A DNA stretch of 64,000 nucleotides from CAVPNY01 sp963706905. Its GTDB lineage: Bacteria > Chloroflexota > Anaerolineae > Anaerolineales > UBA4823. The translations under genes and the position numbers were made by a program. The DNA lies in the NCBI GenBank assembly GCA_963706905.1, contig CAVPNY010000015.1:372001-436000 (forward strand). Direction: 5' to 3'. Each line of letters opens with the position of its first letter. The stretch's first letter is position 1. The notes under the pieces are model-generated. The model had not been told where the DNA came from. It searched no databases and saw nothing but the letters and a program-made list of their open reading frames with translations. Positions 37,838 through 47,209 of this stretch are shown here, one piece after another.

Positions 37838-38878
37838 AGTCCCGGCAGTGGATCAAGTGGGTCTGGCCCATTGTGCCAATTTTGGCAGCCTTGCTGGTTA
37901 CCTCACTGCTTTTGTATTTATTTGGAGCAAATCCACTGACCGCCTTCGATGCCATGCTTCAAGGCGCCTTCGGGGACACATCGAAGACACTAAGCGTGCT
38001 CGCTTTTTGGGTGCCCTTATTATTAAGTGCGACGGGTCTGCTGGTAACATTCACGGCTGGGCTGTGGAATATTGGTATTGAGGGGCAGATCATTATGGGG
38101 GCGATAGCAGCCAGTTGGGTAGCACTAAAACTCGAAGCGCCGTCTGCAATCTTGATCCCTCTTTGAAATCCTGGCAGCTATGGCAGCCGGGGCTCTGTGG
38201 GCGGCTCTTTCTGCTGTTCTAAAAACTCGCGGAAAGGTACATGAAATATTCAGTGGTCTGGCGCTCAATAACCTCGCCATTATTCTCACGAATTACCTGA
38301 TTTCTGGTCCCTGGCAACCGCCTGAAGGCGGCAGTTTTCGGGGAACTGAGCCGTTTCAAGAGGCTGCATTATTACCCCTACTGGGAGAATCTCGTTTCAG
38401 TCCATTGTCCCTTGTTATCGCTTTAGTAGCTTTTAGCATGGTTGTGGTCACCTTACGAGGCACTTTATGGGGATTGAAGCTGAAGGCGCTTGGTAAGAAT
38501 CTCCGCTCGGCCTTTCTACTAGGCGTATCAAGCGAACGGGAAATGATCCTTGCAATGATGTTCTGCGGTGCACTGGCTGGTCTGGGAGGGGCTGTGCGCG
38601 TCTTGAGTTGGTTTGACAGCTTGCGCCAGTCCATTTCCGGTGGGATCGGTTTCCTGGCATTGTTGGTGGTCATGTTAGCGAATTATCGCATGTTCTGGAT
38701 TCCCCCCATCTCTTTTTTCTTCTCTGCGGTTTTGAATGGTGCCATCACTCTCCAGCTTCGCACCCAATTGCACTCATCACTGGGAGGCATCTTGACAGAG
38801 ATGATGGTCTTGTTCGTCGTTTTATTTGGAGATGCGACCAAATTGGGAATCTCTCGAAAGAAAAATGACCATGAGTGA
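37834..38878 (+). CDS. nucleoside-type ABC permease (system A, NupP-like), frameshifted
   Basis: Membrane permease of the BPD_transp_2/NupP family. The frame 37834-38166 (FGANPLTAFDAMLQGAFGD, LWNIGIEGQIIMGAI) meets a TGA in CTT TGA A. Skipping one T gives GAA ATC CTG and continues through ALWAALSAVLKTRGKVHEIF to LGGILTEMMVLFVVLFGD at 38878, making about 347 residues, normal for the family. It is probably an assembly indel, though the CTTTGA sequence is the same slippery string used in prfB. The start overlaps the ATPase stop (GTGA). Confidence 0.82.
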
Positions 38879-39845
38879 AAGCCAATTTGTCCTCACGCTG
38901 GCTTCGATTGTCTTTGTCTCCATGCCGTTAATTATTGCAGTGTGTGGGGAAATCATCACCGAGCGCGCCGGAATTGTCAATCTATCGCTGGATGGCAGCA
39001 TGTTGATGGCTGCCATGACGGGCTTTGTCATCGCCTATAAGAGTGACAATATCTGGGCCGGCTTCCTGGCAGCCATGTTGATTGGAGCCTTCTTTGCGTT
39101 TATTGTTGCTTTTGGCAGTATTCGATTGCGCCAGAGCCAATTTGCGATTGGCTTTGTTCTGACCTTGTTAGGGGATGATTTATCTGCATTCCTGGGGCAG
39201 AATTACACGCGCACCCCTGGGCCAACCGTTACGCATTTCGGCATACCCTTGCTCAAGGAAATTCCGATCATTGGGCCGATCTTCTTCAACCAGGATCCAT
39301 TGGTATATTTTTCTTATTTTCTGGTATTTATCACCTGGTTCTGGCTCTTTCGAACACAGCCCGGACTGCGCCTGCGTAGCGTTGGGGAACGCCCGGAAGC
39401 GGCGTTTGCCAGAGGGGTGGGTGTCAATCGCCAGCGGTATCTATATACTGTGATCGGTGGGGCATTGGTTGGGCTGGCTGGTGCAGCCTATTCACTGGAT
39501 GTCAAGATTGGTTGGTCAGATGGTCATATCCGCGGGATGGGTTGGATTGCCCTGGCAATTGTAATTTTCGGCGGATGGTCGCCGATCAGAGGGGCACTGG
39601 GCGCCCTGTTATTTGGGGCAACCAAGGCCCTTGCCAGTTATCTTCAAAGCAGGTTCCCGGAAGTATCCGTGGTTGCATTCAATGCCATTCCCTGGTTATT
39701 GATGATCACGGTCTTGCTCCTGGTTGGCAGTGATTTCACCGAGCGTGTCATCCTGATGGCTCCCAAGCGAATGCAACGTCCATTGCAACGATTTCTACGC
39801 GTCTCGCCTCCGAAAGCCCTGGGTTCGACTTTTGTCGAGGATTGA
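38865..39845 (+). CDS. nucleoside-type ABC permease (system A, NupQ-like)
   Basis: A 326-residue permease of the second (NupQ/YufQ) type. About nine hydrophobic helices are visible, with the family blocks GEIITERAGIVNLSLDGSMLMAA near 23-45, RSVGERPEAAFARGVGVNRQRY near 172-193 and IALAIVIFGGWSPIRGALGALLFG near 232-255. It overlaps the previous gene by 14 bases, so it is translationally coupled. ATGs at 38865 and 38871 are both possible. It completes the first ATPase-permease-permease set. Confidence 0.9.
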   Translation: MTMSESQFVLTLASIVFVSMPLIIAVCGEIITERAGIVNLSLDGSMLMAAMTGFVIAYKSDNIWAGFLAAMLIGAFFAFIVAFGSIRLRQSQFAIGFVLTLLGDDLSAFLGQNYTRTPGPTVTHFGIPLLKEIPIIGPIFFNQDPLVYFSYFLVFITWFWLFRTQPGLRLRSVGERPEAAFARGVGVNRQRYLYTVIGGALVGLAGAAYSLDVKIGWSDGHIRGMGWIALAIVIFGGWSPIRGALGALLFGATKALASYLQSRFPEVSVVAFNAIPWLLMITVLLLVGSDFTERVILMAPKRMQRPLQRFLRVSPPKALGSTFVED

Positions 39846-39858
39846 GTGTAGTCAGTCT

Positions 39859-40993
39859 ATGCAATCATTATTCAACAAGTATCCGAAGCTCTGGCGAATT
39901 TTTGATATCCTGCTGCCGTTTTTCGCCACCCTGGCCGCCCTGGCGGTAGGGGCAGTCATGTTGATATTCCTGGGCGCCAATCCATTTGAAGCTTATGGGG
40001 CCTTGTTGGAGGGAGCTTTTGGCAATATCAATGCCCTGGCGGATACGCTGGTCAAAGCGACGCCATTGCTGCTGGTAGCGTTGGGGATCTGTATCGCCTT
40101 TCGCGGGGGTGTGTTGAACATCGGTGGCGAAGGGCAGCTGGTGGTTGGGGCGCTTGCTTCCACGTTGATCGGTTTGTCCTTTCCGGATGCACCTGGAACA
40201 GTGATAATTCCGTTGGCGTTATTGAGTGGCTTTCTGGCTGGCGCCATCTGGGGAGCGATCCCCGGTCTGTTGAAAGCACATTTCAACGTCAATGAAATCC
40301 TGAGCACGATCATGATGAATGCGATTGCAGTGCAAGGGATGAATTACTTACTTAGAGAGCCCATGATCGATCCCGTGCAGCTCGAATCGGCTTCACGCAT
40401 CCCGCAGACTGCTCGTTTAGCCGATGCTTTCGACCTGCCTCGCCTGATCCCAACCCGCTTACATCTTGGGTTCGGTCTGGCCATCCTGGCTGCTATCCTG
40501 GTTTATATTTTCCTTTGGAGAACAGTAATTGGTTACCGTATCCGGGCAGTTGGCTTGAATGCGTTTGCTTCAAGGTATGCGGGGATTAAAAGTGTCCCGT
40601 TATATTGTGCTCTCCATGCTGCTCAGCGGCGCGTTTGCTGGTTTGGCGGGTGCTATCCAGGTTTATGGGCTGCACCATCGTATGTTTACCGATGGATCCG
40701 CGACCGGCTTCACTGGCAGTGCAGGATTCAATGGTATCGTTGTGGCATTGTTTGGGCATTTGCACCCGCTTGGCTCGATTCCAGCCTCTATCTTATTTGG
40801 GGCGTTGATCGTTGGTGCCAACAAATTGCAACGGGTCATGCAGGTGCCAACCGCATTTATTACCGCCCTAAACGGTTTGGTGGTGATTTTTGTCGTCAGC
40901 AGTGAATATTGGCGTCGGCGCTGGGCTCGCCGCCGGGAGACTGAACCGATCGAAAAAACCCCAGGGGCTACTGAAGCAGAGGTAGCTACATGA
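39859..40993 (+). CDS. nucleoside-type ABC permease (system B, NupP-like), frameshifted
   Basis: Second NupP-type permease: FLGANPFEAYGALLEGAFGN, RGGVLNIGGEGQLVVGALA and VNEILSTIMMNAIAVQGMNY in the first frame to about 40590, then VSRYIVLSMLLSGAFAGLAG and GFNGIVVALFGHLHPLGS in the second frame to 40993. Removing one A from an AAAA run near 40587 joins them (YAGIKVSRYIVL), giving about 377 residues. It has a charged C-terminal tail. It starts just after the system A permease and overlaps the next start by four bases, so both transporters are probably expressed together. Confidence 0.85.
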
Positions 40994-41922
40994 TCTCCGA
41001 CCTGTTTACCACAACGGTATTGGTGGGTATCCTGGCTTCTGGTTTCAGGCTGGCGACGCCTTATCTTTATGCCGCTCTGGGGGAGACTTTTGGTCAAAAG
41101 AGCGGTGTGCTCAACCTGGGTGTGGAAGGGATCATGTTATTGGGAGCCTTTGCAGGTTTCTATGTATCCTTTACCACGGACAACTTGTGGCTGGGACTGC
41201 TTGCTGCAATGCTGATCGGTGCAGTGATGGGATTGATGGTAGCTGTCATCAATGTCACATTAAAAGCCGAACAAGGCATCAGCGGGATCGGAGTTTACCT
41301 GTTTGGTCTGGGAATGAGCGATTTGCTTTTCCAGATGACGATGGGAACAGTTGAGACTGTGAAAGGTTTCGCTCCAATTCATATCCCAATCCTGAGTGAT
41401 TTGCCTATCGTAGGTGAAATCTTCTTCCAACAAAACCTGCTTGTATATATCGCTTATGCACTCGTCCCAATCTCCTGGTTTGTGTTGAACAAGACGAATT
41501 TTGGTTTGAAGATCCGGGCTGTGGGCGAGAATCCGGAAGCCGCCGACTCACTGGGAGTGAGTGTGAATACAGTCCGTTATCTCACTTCTATATTGGGAGG
41601 AATTCTTTCTGGTATCGCCGGTGCTTCTCTTTCTATTGCTTTATTGAATGTGTTCCAGCAGAACCTGACCAGCGGTATGGGCTTTATTGCTGTGGCTCTG
41701 GTGTACTTTGGCGGCTGGCGTCCTGCGGGGGTATTGATCGGCTCATTGATCTTCAGCATGGTCAATGCTTTACAGTTATGGGTACAGGTGCTGAACATCC
41801 CAATTCCTTCTGATATCGCTATCATGATGCCGTATCTGCTAACAATTCTGGCCCTCGTGGTAGCTGTCCAGCGGGTTCGTCCCCCAACCGCTCTAGGCAA
41901 ACCCTTTGAACGGGGAGAATAA
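40990..41922 (+). CDS. nucleoside-type ABC permease (system B, NupQ-like)
   Basis: A 310-residue permease with the family blocks LGETFGQKSGVLNLGVEGIMLLGAF split over 30-54, KIRAVGENPEAADSLGVSVN near 177-196 and MGFIAVALVYFGGWRPAGVLIGS near 233-255. Its start overlaps the preceding stop (ATGA). It ends 128 bases before the binding-protein gene. Confidence 0.92.
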   Translation: MISDLFTTTVLVGILASGFRLATPYLYAALGETFGQKSGVLNLGVEGIMLLGAFAGFYVSFTTDNLWLGLLAAMLIGAVMGLMVAVINVTLKAEQGISGIGVYLFGLGMSDLLFQMTMGTVETVKGFAPIHIPILSDLPIVGEIFFQQNLLVYIAYALVPISWFVLNKTNFGLKIRAVGENPEAADSLGVSVNTVRYLTSILGGILSGIAGASLSIALLNVFQQNLTSGMGFIAVALVYFGGWRPAGVLIGSLIFSMVNALQLWVQVLNIPIPSDIAIMMPYLLTILALVVAVQRVRPPTALGKPFERGE

Positions 41923-41964
41923 ATGCAATCTGCTTTTTAGATTAACGCAGAGATTAGATAAAAA

Positions 41965-41974
41965 AAGGAGGTGA
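41965..41974 (+). promoter_or_regulatory. isolated perfect Shine-Dalgarno upstream of BMP lipoprotein gene
   Basis: AAGGAGGTGA, preceded by seven A, lies 76 bases before the real start and no usable start codon follows it at normal spacing. It is the same arrangement as in the livK leader. Confidence 0.4.
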
Positions 41975-41987
41975 GATCAGCCGAAAA

Positions 41988-42000
41988 ATACTTGAAGTAT
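41988..42000. promoter_or_regulatory. 13-bp palindrome in BMP gene leader
   Basis: ATACTT-G-AAGTAT is a perfect odd palindrome. Its ACTT/AAGT core recalls the 36271 palindrome but with one more central base. It could be a weak hairpin or a regulator site. Confidence 0.25.
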
Positions 42001-42050
42001 GCTTGAACTAACATATTCAGAACACCTTCGTTTAGAAAAGGATGGAGAAA

Positions 42051-44234
42051 ATGAAAAAGATTTCGAAATGGCTAGGTTTGATCCTGCTGCTGTCGCTGTT
42101 ACTGAGCGCTTGCGGTGGAGGCGCGACTCCGGCTGAAGAAACGGAAGCCGCGCCAGTAGAAACAGAAGTCGCCGAGACGGCGGCACCTCCCGCTCCAGGA
42201 GAACCTTTCCGGGTTGCGGTGGTGATGCCCAGCGCCATTAATGACCTGGCCTTCAGCCAGAGCATGTACGATTCTCTAAAGGCTATCGAGACAGAGATGG
42301 GCGCTGAGAACTTTGAGTTTGTCTACTCAGAGAACATGTTTGTAGTCGATGATGCAGCCGCGGCGTTGCGTGACTATGCCAGCCAGGGGTATAACCTGGT
42401 GATCGCCCATGGCTCCCAATATGGAAGCTCCTTGCTGGAGATCGCTCCTGATTTCCCCGAAACCAGTTTCGCCCATGGAACTACGGTTGATACTTTTGTT
42501 GATCAAGGCGTCAGCAATGTGTATGCATACGAAGCTCGCTCGGAGCAAGGTGGCTATGTCAACGGTGTTGTCGCTGCCAGCTTGTCTCAGAGCAATGTGC
42601 TTGGTGTAGTGGGTCCGATTGAAACGGGCGACGCCAAGCTGTATGTTGACGGCTTTGCGGCAGGCGCTAAGGCGACCAAGCCAGATGCCCAGGTGAACGT
42701 CAACTACATCGGCTCCTTCAGCGATGTGGCGCTGGCCTCAGCCGCGGCTGAAACGCATGTCCAGGCAGGCGCCGATGCGCTGACCGGATCTGCCCAGATG
42801 GTGGTTGGTGCTATCGGTGTGGCAGAAGAGGCTGGGGCGCTGTGGTTCGGCACGCAGTCCAGCCAGAGTACACTGGCGCCAAGCATCGTGGTTGCCAATC
42901 AGGTTTACGACTGGACCATTGTGCTGAACGATATCATTGGAAAAGTCAAAGCTGGGACGCTTGGCGGAGAAGCCTTTGCCCTGACCCTGGCTAATGGTGG
43001 CCTCAAGATGGATTTCAATCCAGACTACGCGCTACCGGATGATGTCAAGACCCTCGCTGACCAAACTATCGCGGGAATCGTTGACGGCTCGATCGTGGTC
43101 GGTGAAGCGCCGCCCCCGGAACCTGAACCAACTTCCTCAGAGTTAGTCTTTGGTATGGTCCTGGTTGGACCGAAAAACGATCACGGCTGGAGCCAGGCTC
43201 ATGCAGATGCTGCAGCTTATGTTGAGGCGAATTTACCTGGGTCGCGCGCCATCATCTTTGAGTCGCTCAACCCGGCGGATAAGCCGGAGGCCACTCTAGA
43301 AGGCGTGGTCGATGATATGGTCGCTGACGGCGCAACGTTGATCTTAACAACTTCTGATGAATTCGAAGAGGACACGCTCGGTGTGGCTGGGAAATATCCG
43401 GATATCGTATTCATCAATGTCTCTGGTGATGATGTGCTGACCGGCGAAGCGACGCCCAACCTGGGCAATATCATGGGCCGCATGGAAGACATGAAGGCCA
43501 TCGCGGGTTGCGCGGCGGCGTTGAATACACAGACCGGTTCAATCGGTTACCTGGGACCGCTGATCAACTTTGAAACTCGTCGTCTGGCAGCTTCAGCTTA
43601 CCTGGGAGCCAAGTATTGCTACGAGAACTATCGCGGCATGGACCCGGCTGACTTGAAGTTCACCGTCACCTGGATTGGCTTCTGGTTCAATATCCCCGGT
43701 GTGACTCTGGATCCGACTGAAGTCACCAATGGTTTCTTTGATGGTGGAGCCGATGTAGTCATGAGCGGCATTGACACGACTGAAGGCATCGATGTGGCGG
43801 GTCAACGCGCGGCTCAAGGCACGCAAGTTTGGGCGGTGCCTTACGACTATCAAGGCGCTTGCGAACAATCCCCGGATATCTGCCTGGGTGTACCGTTCTT
43901 CAATTGGGGTCCGGCTTATCTCGAAACTGCCAAAGCAGTTGAGGCCGGCACCTGGGAGCAATCCTGGGATTGGAACGCGCCCAATTGGGACAACCTGACC
44001 GACATGGATACAACCGCGGTTGGGTGGGTCAACGGCACGGGTATGCCCGCCGAGGCGCAGGCTTTCCTGGACGAGTTTATCGCTGGGATGGCCTCTGGTG
44101 ATATCAATGTGTGGACTGGACCGATCAACCTGCAAGACGGGACGGAACATGTGCCCGCAGGCGCGGTCGCCACTGACGAGCAGATCTGGTACCTGCCGTT
44201 ACTCCTGGAAGGCATGACCGGTCCGAGCGAATAG
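42051..44234 (+). CDS. double-domain BMP-family substrate-binding lipoprotein
   Basis: A signal peptide with LLLSAC lipobox near 14-19 is followed by an acidic Ala/Glu linker. Two complete BMP/Med (type-I nucleoside-binding) domains then occur in one chain: domain 1 at about 48-340 (FRVAVVMPSAINDLAFSQSMYDS; EQGGYVNGVVAASLSQ; GVVGPIE) and domain 2 at about 365-727 (FGMVLVGPKNDHGWSQAHAD; LILTTSDEFEEDTLGVA; GRMEDMKAIAGCAAAL). A Pro/Glu linker (PPPEPEPTSS) separates them. Family members normally carry one domain of about 350 residues. It is the only binding protein beside two ABC systems. ATG 42051 fits the ribosome site better than ATG 42042. Confidence 0.9.
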   Translation: MKKISKWLGLILLLSLLLSACGGGATPAEETEAAPVETEVAETAAPPAPGEPFRVAVVMPSAINDLAFSQSMYDSLKAIETEMGAENFEFVYSENMFVVDDAAAALRDYASQGYNLVIAHGSQYGSSLLEIAPDFPETSFAHGTTVDTFVDQGVSNVYAYEARSEQGGYVNGVVAASLSQSNVLGVVGPIETGDAKLYVDGFAAGAKATKPDAQVNVNYIGSFSDVALASAAAETHVQAGADALTGSAQMVVGAIGVAEEAGALWFGTQSSQSTLAPSIVVANQVYDWTIVLNDIIGKVKAGTLGGEAFALTLANGGLKMDFNPDYALPDDVKTLADQTIAGIVDGSIVVGEAPPPEPEPTSSELVFGMVLVGPKNDHGWSQAHADAAAYVEANLPGSRAIIFESLNPADKPEATLEGVVDDMVADGATLILTTSDEFEEDTLGVAGKYPDIVFINVSGDDVLTGEATPNLGNIMGRMEDMKAIAGCAAALNTQTGSIGYLGPLINFETRRLAASAYLGAKYCYENYRGMDPADLKFTVTWIGFWFNIPGVTLDPTEVTNGFFDGGADVVMSGIDTTEGIDVAGQRAAQGTQVWAVPYDYQGACEQSPDICLGVPFFNWGPAYLETAKAVEAGTWEQSWDWNAPNWDNLTDMDTTAVGWVNGTGMPAEAQAFLDEFIAGMASGDINVWTGPINLQDGTEHVPAGAVATDEQIWYLPLLLEGMTGPSE

Positions 44235-44266
44235 CCTGGATTGGTCTGAATTCTCTTTAACCTGTA

Positions 44267-44301
44267 TGCAGTTATGCGGGGTAACCCCCCGCATAACTGC
44301 A
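44267..44301 (+). terminator. 15-bp stem-loop between binding protein and ATPase genes
   Basis: A perfect stem TGCAGTTATGCGGGG / CCCCGCATAACTGCA with a five-base loop and no U-run. It probably stabilises the 3' end of the binding-protein message and lets the ATPase be made in smaller amounts. Confidence 0.65.
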
Positions 44302-44341
44302 CAGAGTCCGATATCGAGCATAGCTTATCTTGACTGAGTTG

Positions 44342-45910
44342 ATGACAGAGAACCCTAATTTATTACCGTCTGGAAAGGCGCGCATCTCAAAAATGGAGAT
44401 GATCGGGATCGTGAAGCGATTCCCTGGGGTGTTGGCCAACGATCATGTCGATTTTGACGTTAATGCAGGTGAAGTGCATGCCCTGCTGGGTGAGAATGGC
44501 GCTGGTAAAAGCACATTAATGCGCGTTCTTTACGGCTTATACCGGCCTGAAGAAGGGCGAGTCTTGCTGGATGGTTCAGAAGTAACGATCAATTCACCGC
44601 ACGATGCAATCCGGGCTGGAATTGGTATGATCCACCAGCACTTCATGCTGGTGCCAACTTTGACTGTGGCTGAGAATGTTGCCTTGGGATTGCCATCCTC
44701 ACGCGGCCCATTGACGGACCTGGAGGCTGTTTCAAAGCGGATCCTGGAGTTGGCTGATGTTTATGGATTACGCGTTGATCCCAATGCTTATGTTTGGCAA
44801 CTGGCAGTAGGCCAGCAGCAACGGGTGGAAATTATTAAGGCCTTGTACCGAGGGGCGGCTTTGTTGATCCTGGATGAGCCCACTGCCGTCCTAACCCCAC
44901 AAGAAGTTCAGGAATTGTTTGTCACTCTCCGCCAGATGGTGCGAGATGGGCATGGGTTGATATTCATCTCCCACAAATTACAGGAAGTGGTGGATATCAG
45001 TGATCGCGTGACCGTCCTGCGAGATGGGCGGGTGGTCGGGTCGCGCCCAACGACTGATGCTACCAAAAGAGACCTGGCACGCATGATGGTCGGTCGTGAG
45101 GTCGGATTCGTACCGGATAAAATCTTGAAAGATAAAGGGCAGGTCCGCCTGGCTGTACGTGATCTTTGGGCAAACAGCGATCTGGGCACGCCTGCCTTGC
45201 GAGGCATTAACCTGGATCTGCGTTCTGGGGAAATTCTAGGCGTCGCTGGAGTCTCGGGGAATGGGCAACGAGAACTCGCGCAGACCATCAATGGCTTACG
45301 TCCGGTTATCCGTGGTTCGATCCAATTGGGCGATAAGGATATTACAGGAAAATCCCCGGCTGAGATCATTGCCCAGGGGCAGTCATATATCCCGGAAGAA
45401 CGTATGCGGGATGGGATGATTCGGGAATTTACCGTCGCCGAGAACCTGATCTTAAGAGATCACGGGCAGAAGCCTTTTTCACGATTCGGTTTCTTGAATT
45501 TTCGGGCGATATCGCGTAATTCAGCCGAATTGATTGAGAGTTTTAATGTTAAAACTCCCTCCCAGGAAACACCAGTCAGGAATCTCTCGGGTGGCAATAT
45601 TCAGAAACTACTCCTTGCCCGGGAATTGTCTCGCAAACCCAATGTGCTGATCGCTGCGCAACCTACTCGTGGGCTGGATATTGGTGCAACAGAATATGTT
45701 CACCAACGATTGATTGACCAGAGAGCAGAAGGCACCGCCATCATGTTAATCTCTGAAGATTTAGATGAAATCCTGGCATTATCGGATCGAATTCTTGTGA
45801 TCTATGAGGGTGAAATCATGGGGGAGGTGATTACCCAGCAAGCTACTCCAGAAAGCCTGGGTCTATTAATGGCAGGAGTCCGGGCTGGTAGCGGAGATCT
45901 GCCCCAATGA
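44342..45910 (+). CDS. nucleoside-type ABC transporter ATPase with two nucleotide-binding domains (system B)
   Basis: A 522-residue NupO-like tandem ATPase. Domain 1: GENGAGKST near 52-60, LAVGQQQRVEI, LILDEPTAVLTP. Domain 2: GVSGNGQRELAQ, LSGGNIQKLLLAREL, AAQPTRGLDIGATE. A TTG at 44330 would add four residues. It shares an ATGA overlap with the threonine-synthase-like gene, which ties catabolic genes to the transport genes in one transcript. Confidence 0.92.
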   Translation: MTENPNLLPSGKARISKMEMIGIVKRFPGVLANDHVDFDVNAGEVHALLGENGAGKSTLMRVLYGLYRPEEGRVLLDGSEVTINSPHDAIRAGIGMIHQHFMLVPTLTVAENVALGLPSSRGPLTDLEAVSKRILELADVYGLRVDPNAYVWQLAVGQQQRVEIIKALYRGAALLILDEPTAVLTPQEVQELFVTLRQMVRDGHGLIFISHKLQEVVDISDRVTVLRDGRVVGSRPTTDATKRDLARMMVGREVGFVPDKILKDKGQVRLAVRDLWANSDLGTPALRGINLDLRSGEILGVAGVSGNGQRELAQTINGLRPVIRGSIQLGDKDITGKSPAEIIAQGQSYIPEERMRDGMIREFTVAENLILRDHGQKPFSRFGFLNFRAISRNSAELIESFNVKTPSQETPVRNLSGGNIQKLLLARELSRKPNVLIAAQPTRGLDIGATEYVHQRLIDQRAEGTAIMLISEDLDEILALSDRILVIYEGEIMGEVITQQATPESLGLLMAGVRAGSGDLPQ

Positions 45911-47163
45911 ACACAAATTTTGTAGGCTACCGTTGCTCACTGTGCAATACGGAGTATTCTCCGGAACAGGTAGTGTATACCTGTCCGAAGGATGGGGGCA
46001 ATCTGGATGTGATCCTGGATTATGCAGCGATTACCCGGTCAACGTCGCCTCGCGAGATCATGGCATTGGCGGAGCGGTCATTGTGGCGCTATCTTGCATT
46101 GTTGCCGGTCGGTGAACCGCACGGCGAAGGGACACCGTTCCGGGCTGCGGGAGGGACGCCTGTGTTTAGTCCAGACAGCTTGCGAGCTCGCCTGGGCTTG
46201 CGTGCCTTGTGGATAAAGGATGAGAGTCGCAATCCGACTGCATCATTCAAGGATCGAGCCAGTGCAGTGGTGGTCGCTCGAGCGCGCGAAATCGGCGCTG
46301 GCGTCGTTGTGACTGCTTCAACGGGCAATGCTGGGGCAGCCCTGGCAGGGATGGCTGCTGCGGTAGGGCAACCGGCGGTGATCTTCGCGCCGCGTACTGC
46401 TCCGCCGGCCAAGATCGCTCAGCTTCTTGTTTTTGGATCGCATGTTTTGCTGGTTGATGGGAATTATGATCAGGCTTTCGATCTGAGCATCCAGGCCGCG
46501 GAGGAATTTGGTTGGTACTGCCGCAATACTGGTTATAACCCATTCACTTTGGAAGGTAAGAAAACAGCTGCTTTTGAGATCTGGGAATCTATTTTGTCTC
46601 GCCATACTTCCAAACGCGTACCGGCTGTTTTCGTTTCAGTGGGAGATGGAAATATAATTTCTGGATTGCATAAAGGGTTTAAAGATTTGCAGGAGCTGGG
46701 TTGGTTAGAGGCAATGCCGCGCATCTTCGGCGTCCAGGCAGAAGGCTCGGCTGCGATCGCAAATGCTTATTTTGCTGAGAATGAAGCCATTATTCCGGTT
46801 TCTGCGGTGACTCTGGCTGACAGCATCTCTGTCGACCTGCCGCGGGATGGAGTTCGCGCAGTCCGCGCCGCTCGTCAGACAAATGGCGCTTACCTGACGG
46901 TGAGCGATGAAAATATTCTTTCAGCGATATCTGCCCTCGGGCAGGTTGGTATTTTTGCTGAACCAGCCGGGTCGACAGCTTATGCCGGCCTGCTAAAAGC
47001 CCTGGAGACTGGTCTGATCGGATCAGATGATTCAGTTGTCGTATTGAATACAGGGAGTGGCTTGAAAGATGTCCGGGCAGCGATGCAAGCCGTCAGCCCG
47101 GCACCGGTCATCGAACCGACAATAAATGCTGTCAAGAAGACGTTGGACGGGGTTATACTTTAG
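45907..47163 (+). CDS. threonine-synthase-like PLP enzyme
   Basis: A 418-residue fold-type-II PLP enzyme. A zinc ribbon is at the N-terminus (C10, C13 and C26 in CSLCNTEY and YTCPKDGG). The PLP lysine is in NPTASFKDRAS near 113-123, the phosphate loop in TASTGNAGAALAG near 136-148 and the late glycine-rich block is VLNTGSGLKD. Threonine synthase is the closest known function, but no other threonine gene is near. It is translationally coupled to a nucleoside-type ABC ATPase. An ammonia-lyase role in the island, like that of diaminopropionate ammonia-lyase YgeX in the E. coli cluster, is a reasonable alternative. Confidence 0.82.
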   Translation: MNTNFVGYRCSLCNTEYSPEQVVYTCPKDGGNLDVILDYAAITRSTSPREIMALAERSLWRYLALLPVGEPHGEGTPFRAAGGTPVFSPDSLRARLGLRALWIKDESRNPTASFKDRASAVVVARAREIGAGVVVTASTGNAGAALAGMAAAVGQPAVIFAPRTAPPAKIAQLLVFGSHVLLVDGNYDQAFDLSIQAAEEFGWYCRNTGYNPFTLEGKKTAAFEIWESILSRHTSKRVPAVFVSVGDGNIISGLHKGFKDLQELGWLEAMPRIFGVQAEGSAAIANAYFAENEAIIPVSAVTLADSISVDLPRDGVRAVRAARQTNGAYLTVSDENILSAISALGQVGIFAEPAGSTAYAGLLKALETGLIGSDDSVVVLNTGSGLKDVRAAMQAVSPAPVIEPTINAVKKTLDGVIL

Positions 47164-47209
47164 GGGAGCATTGAATTTCCCTTCCTTCGTGAGGTTCTGA
47201 CCATTCAAT

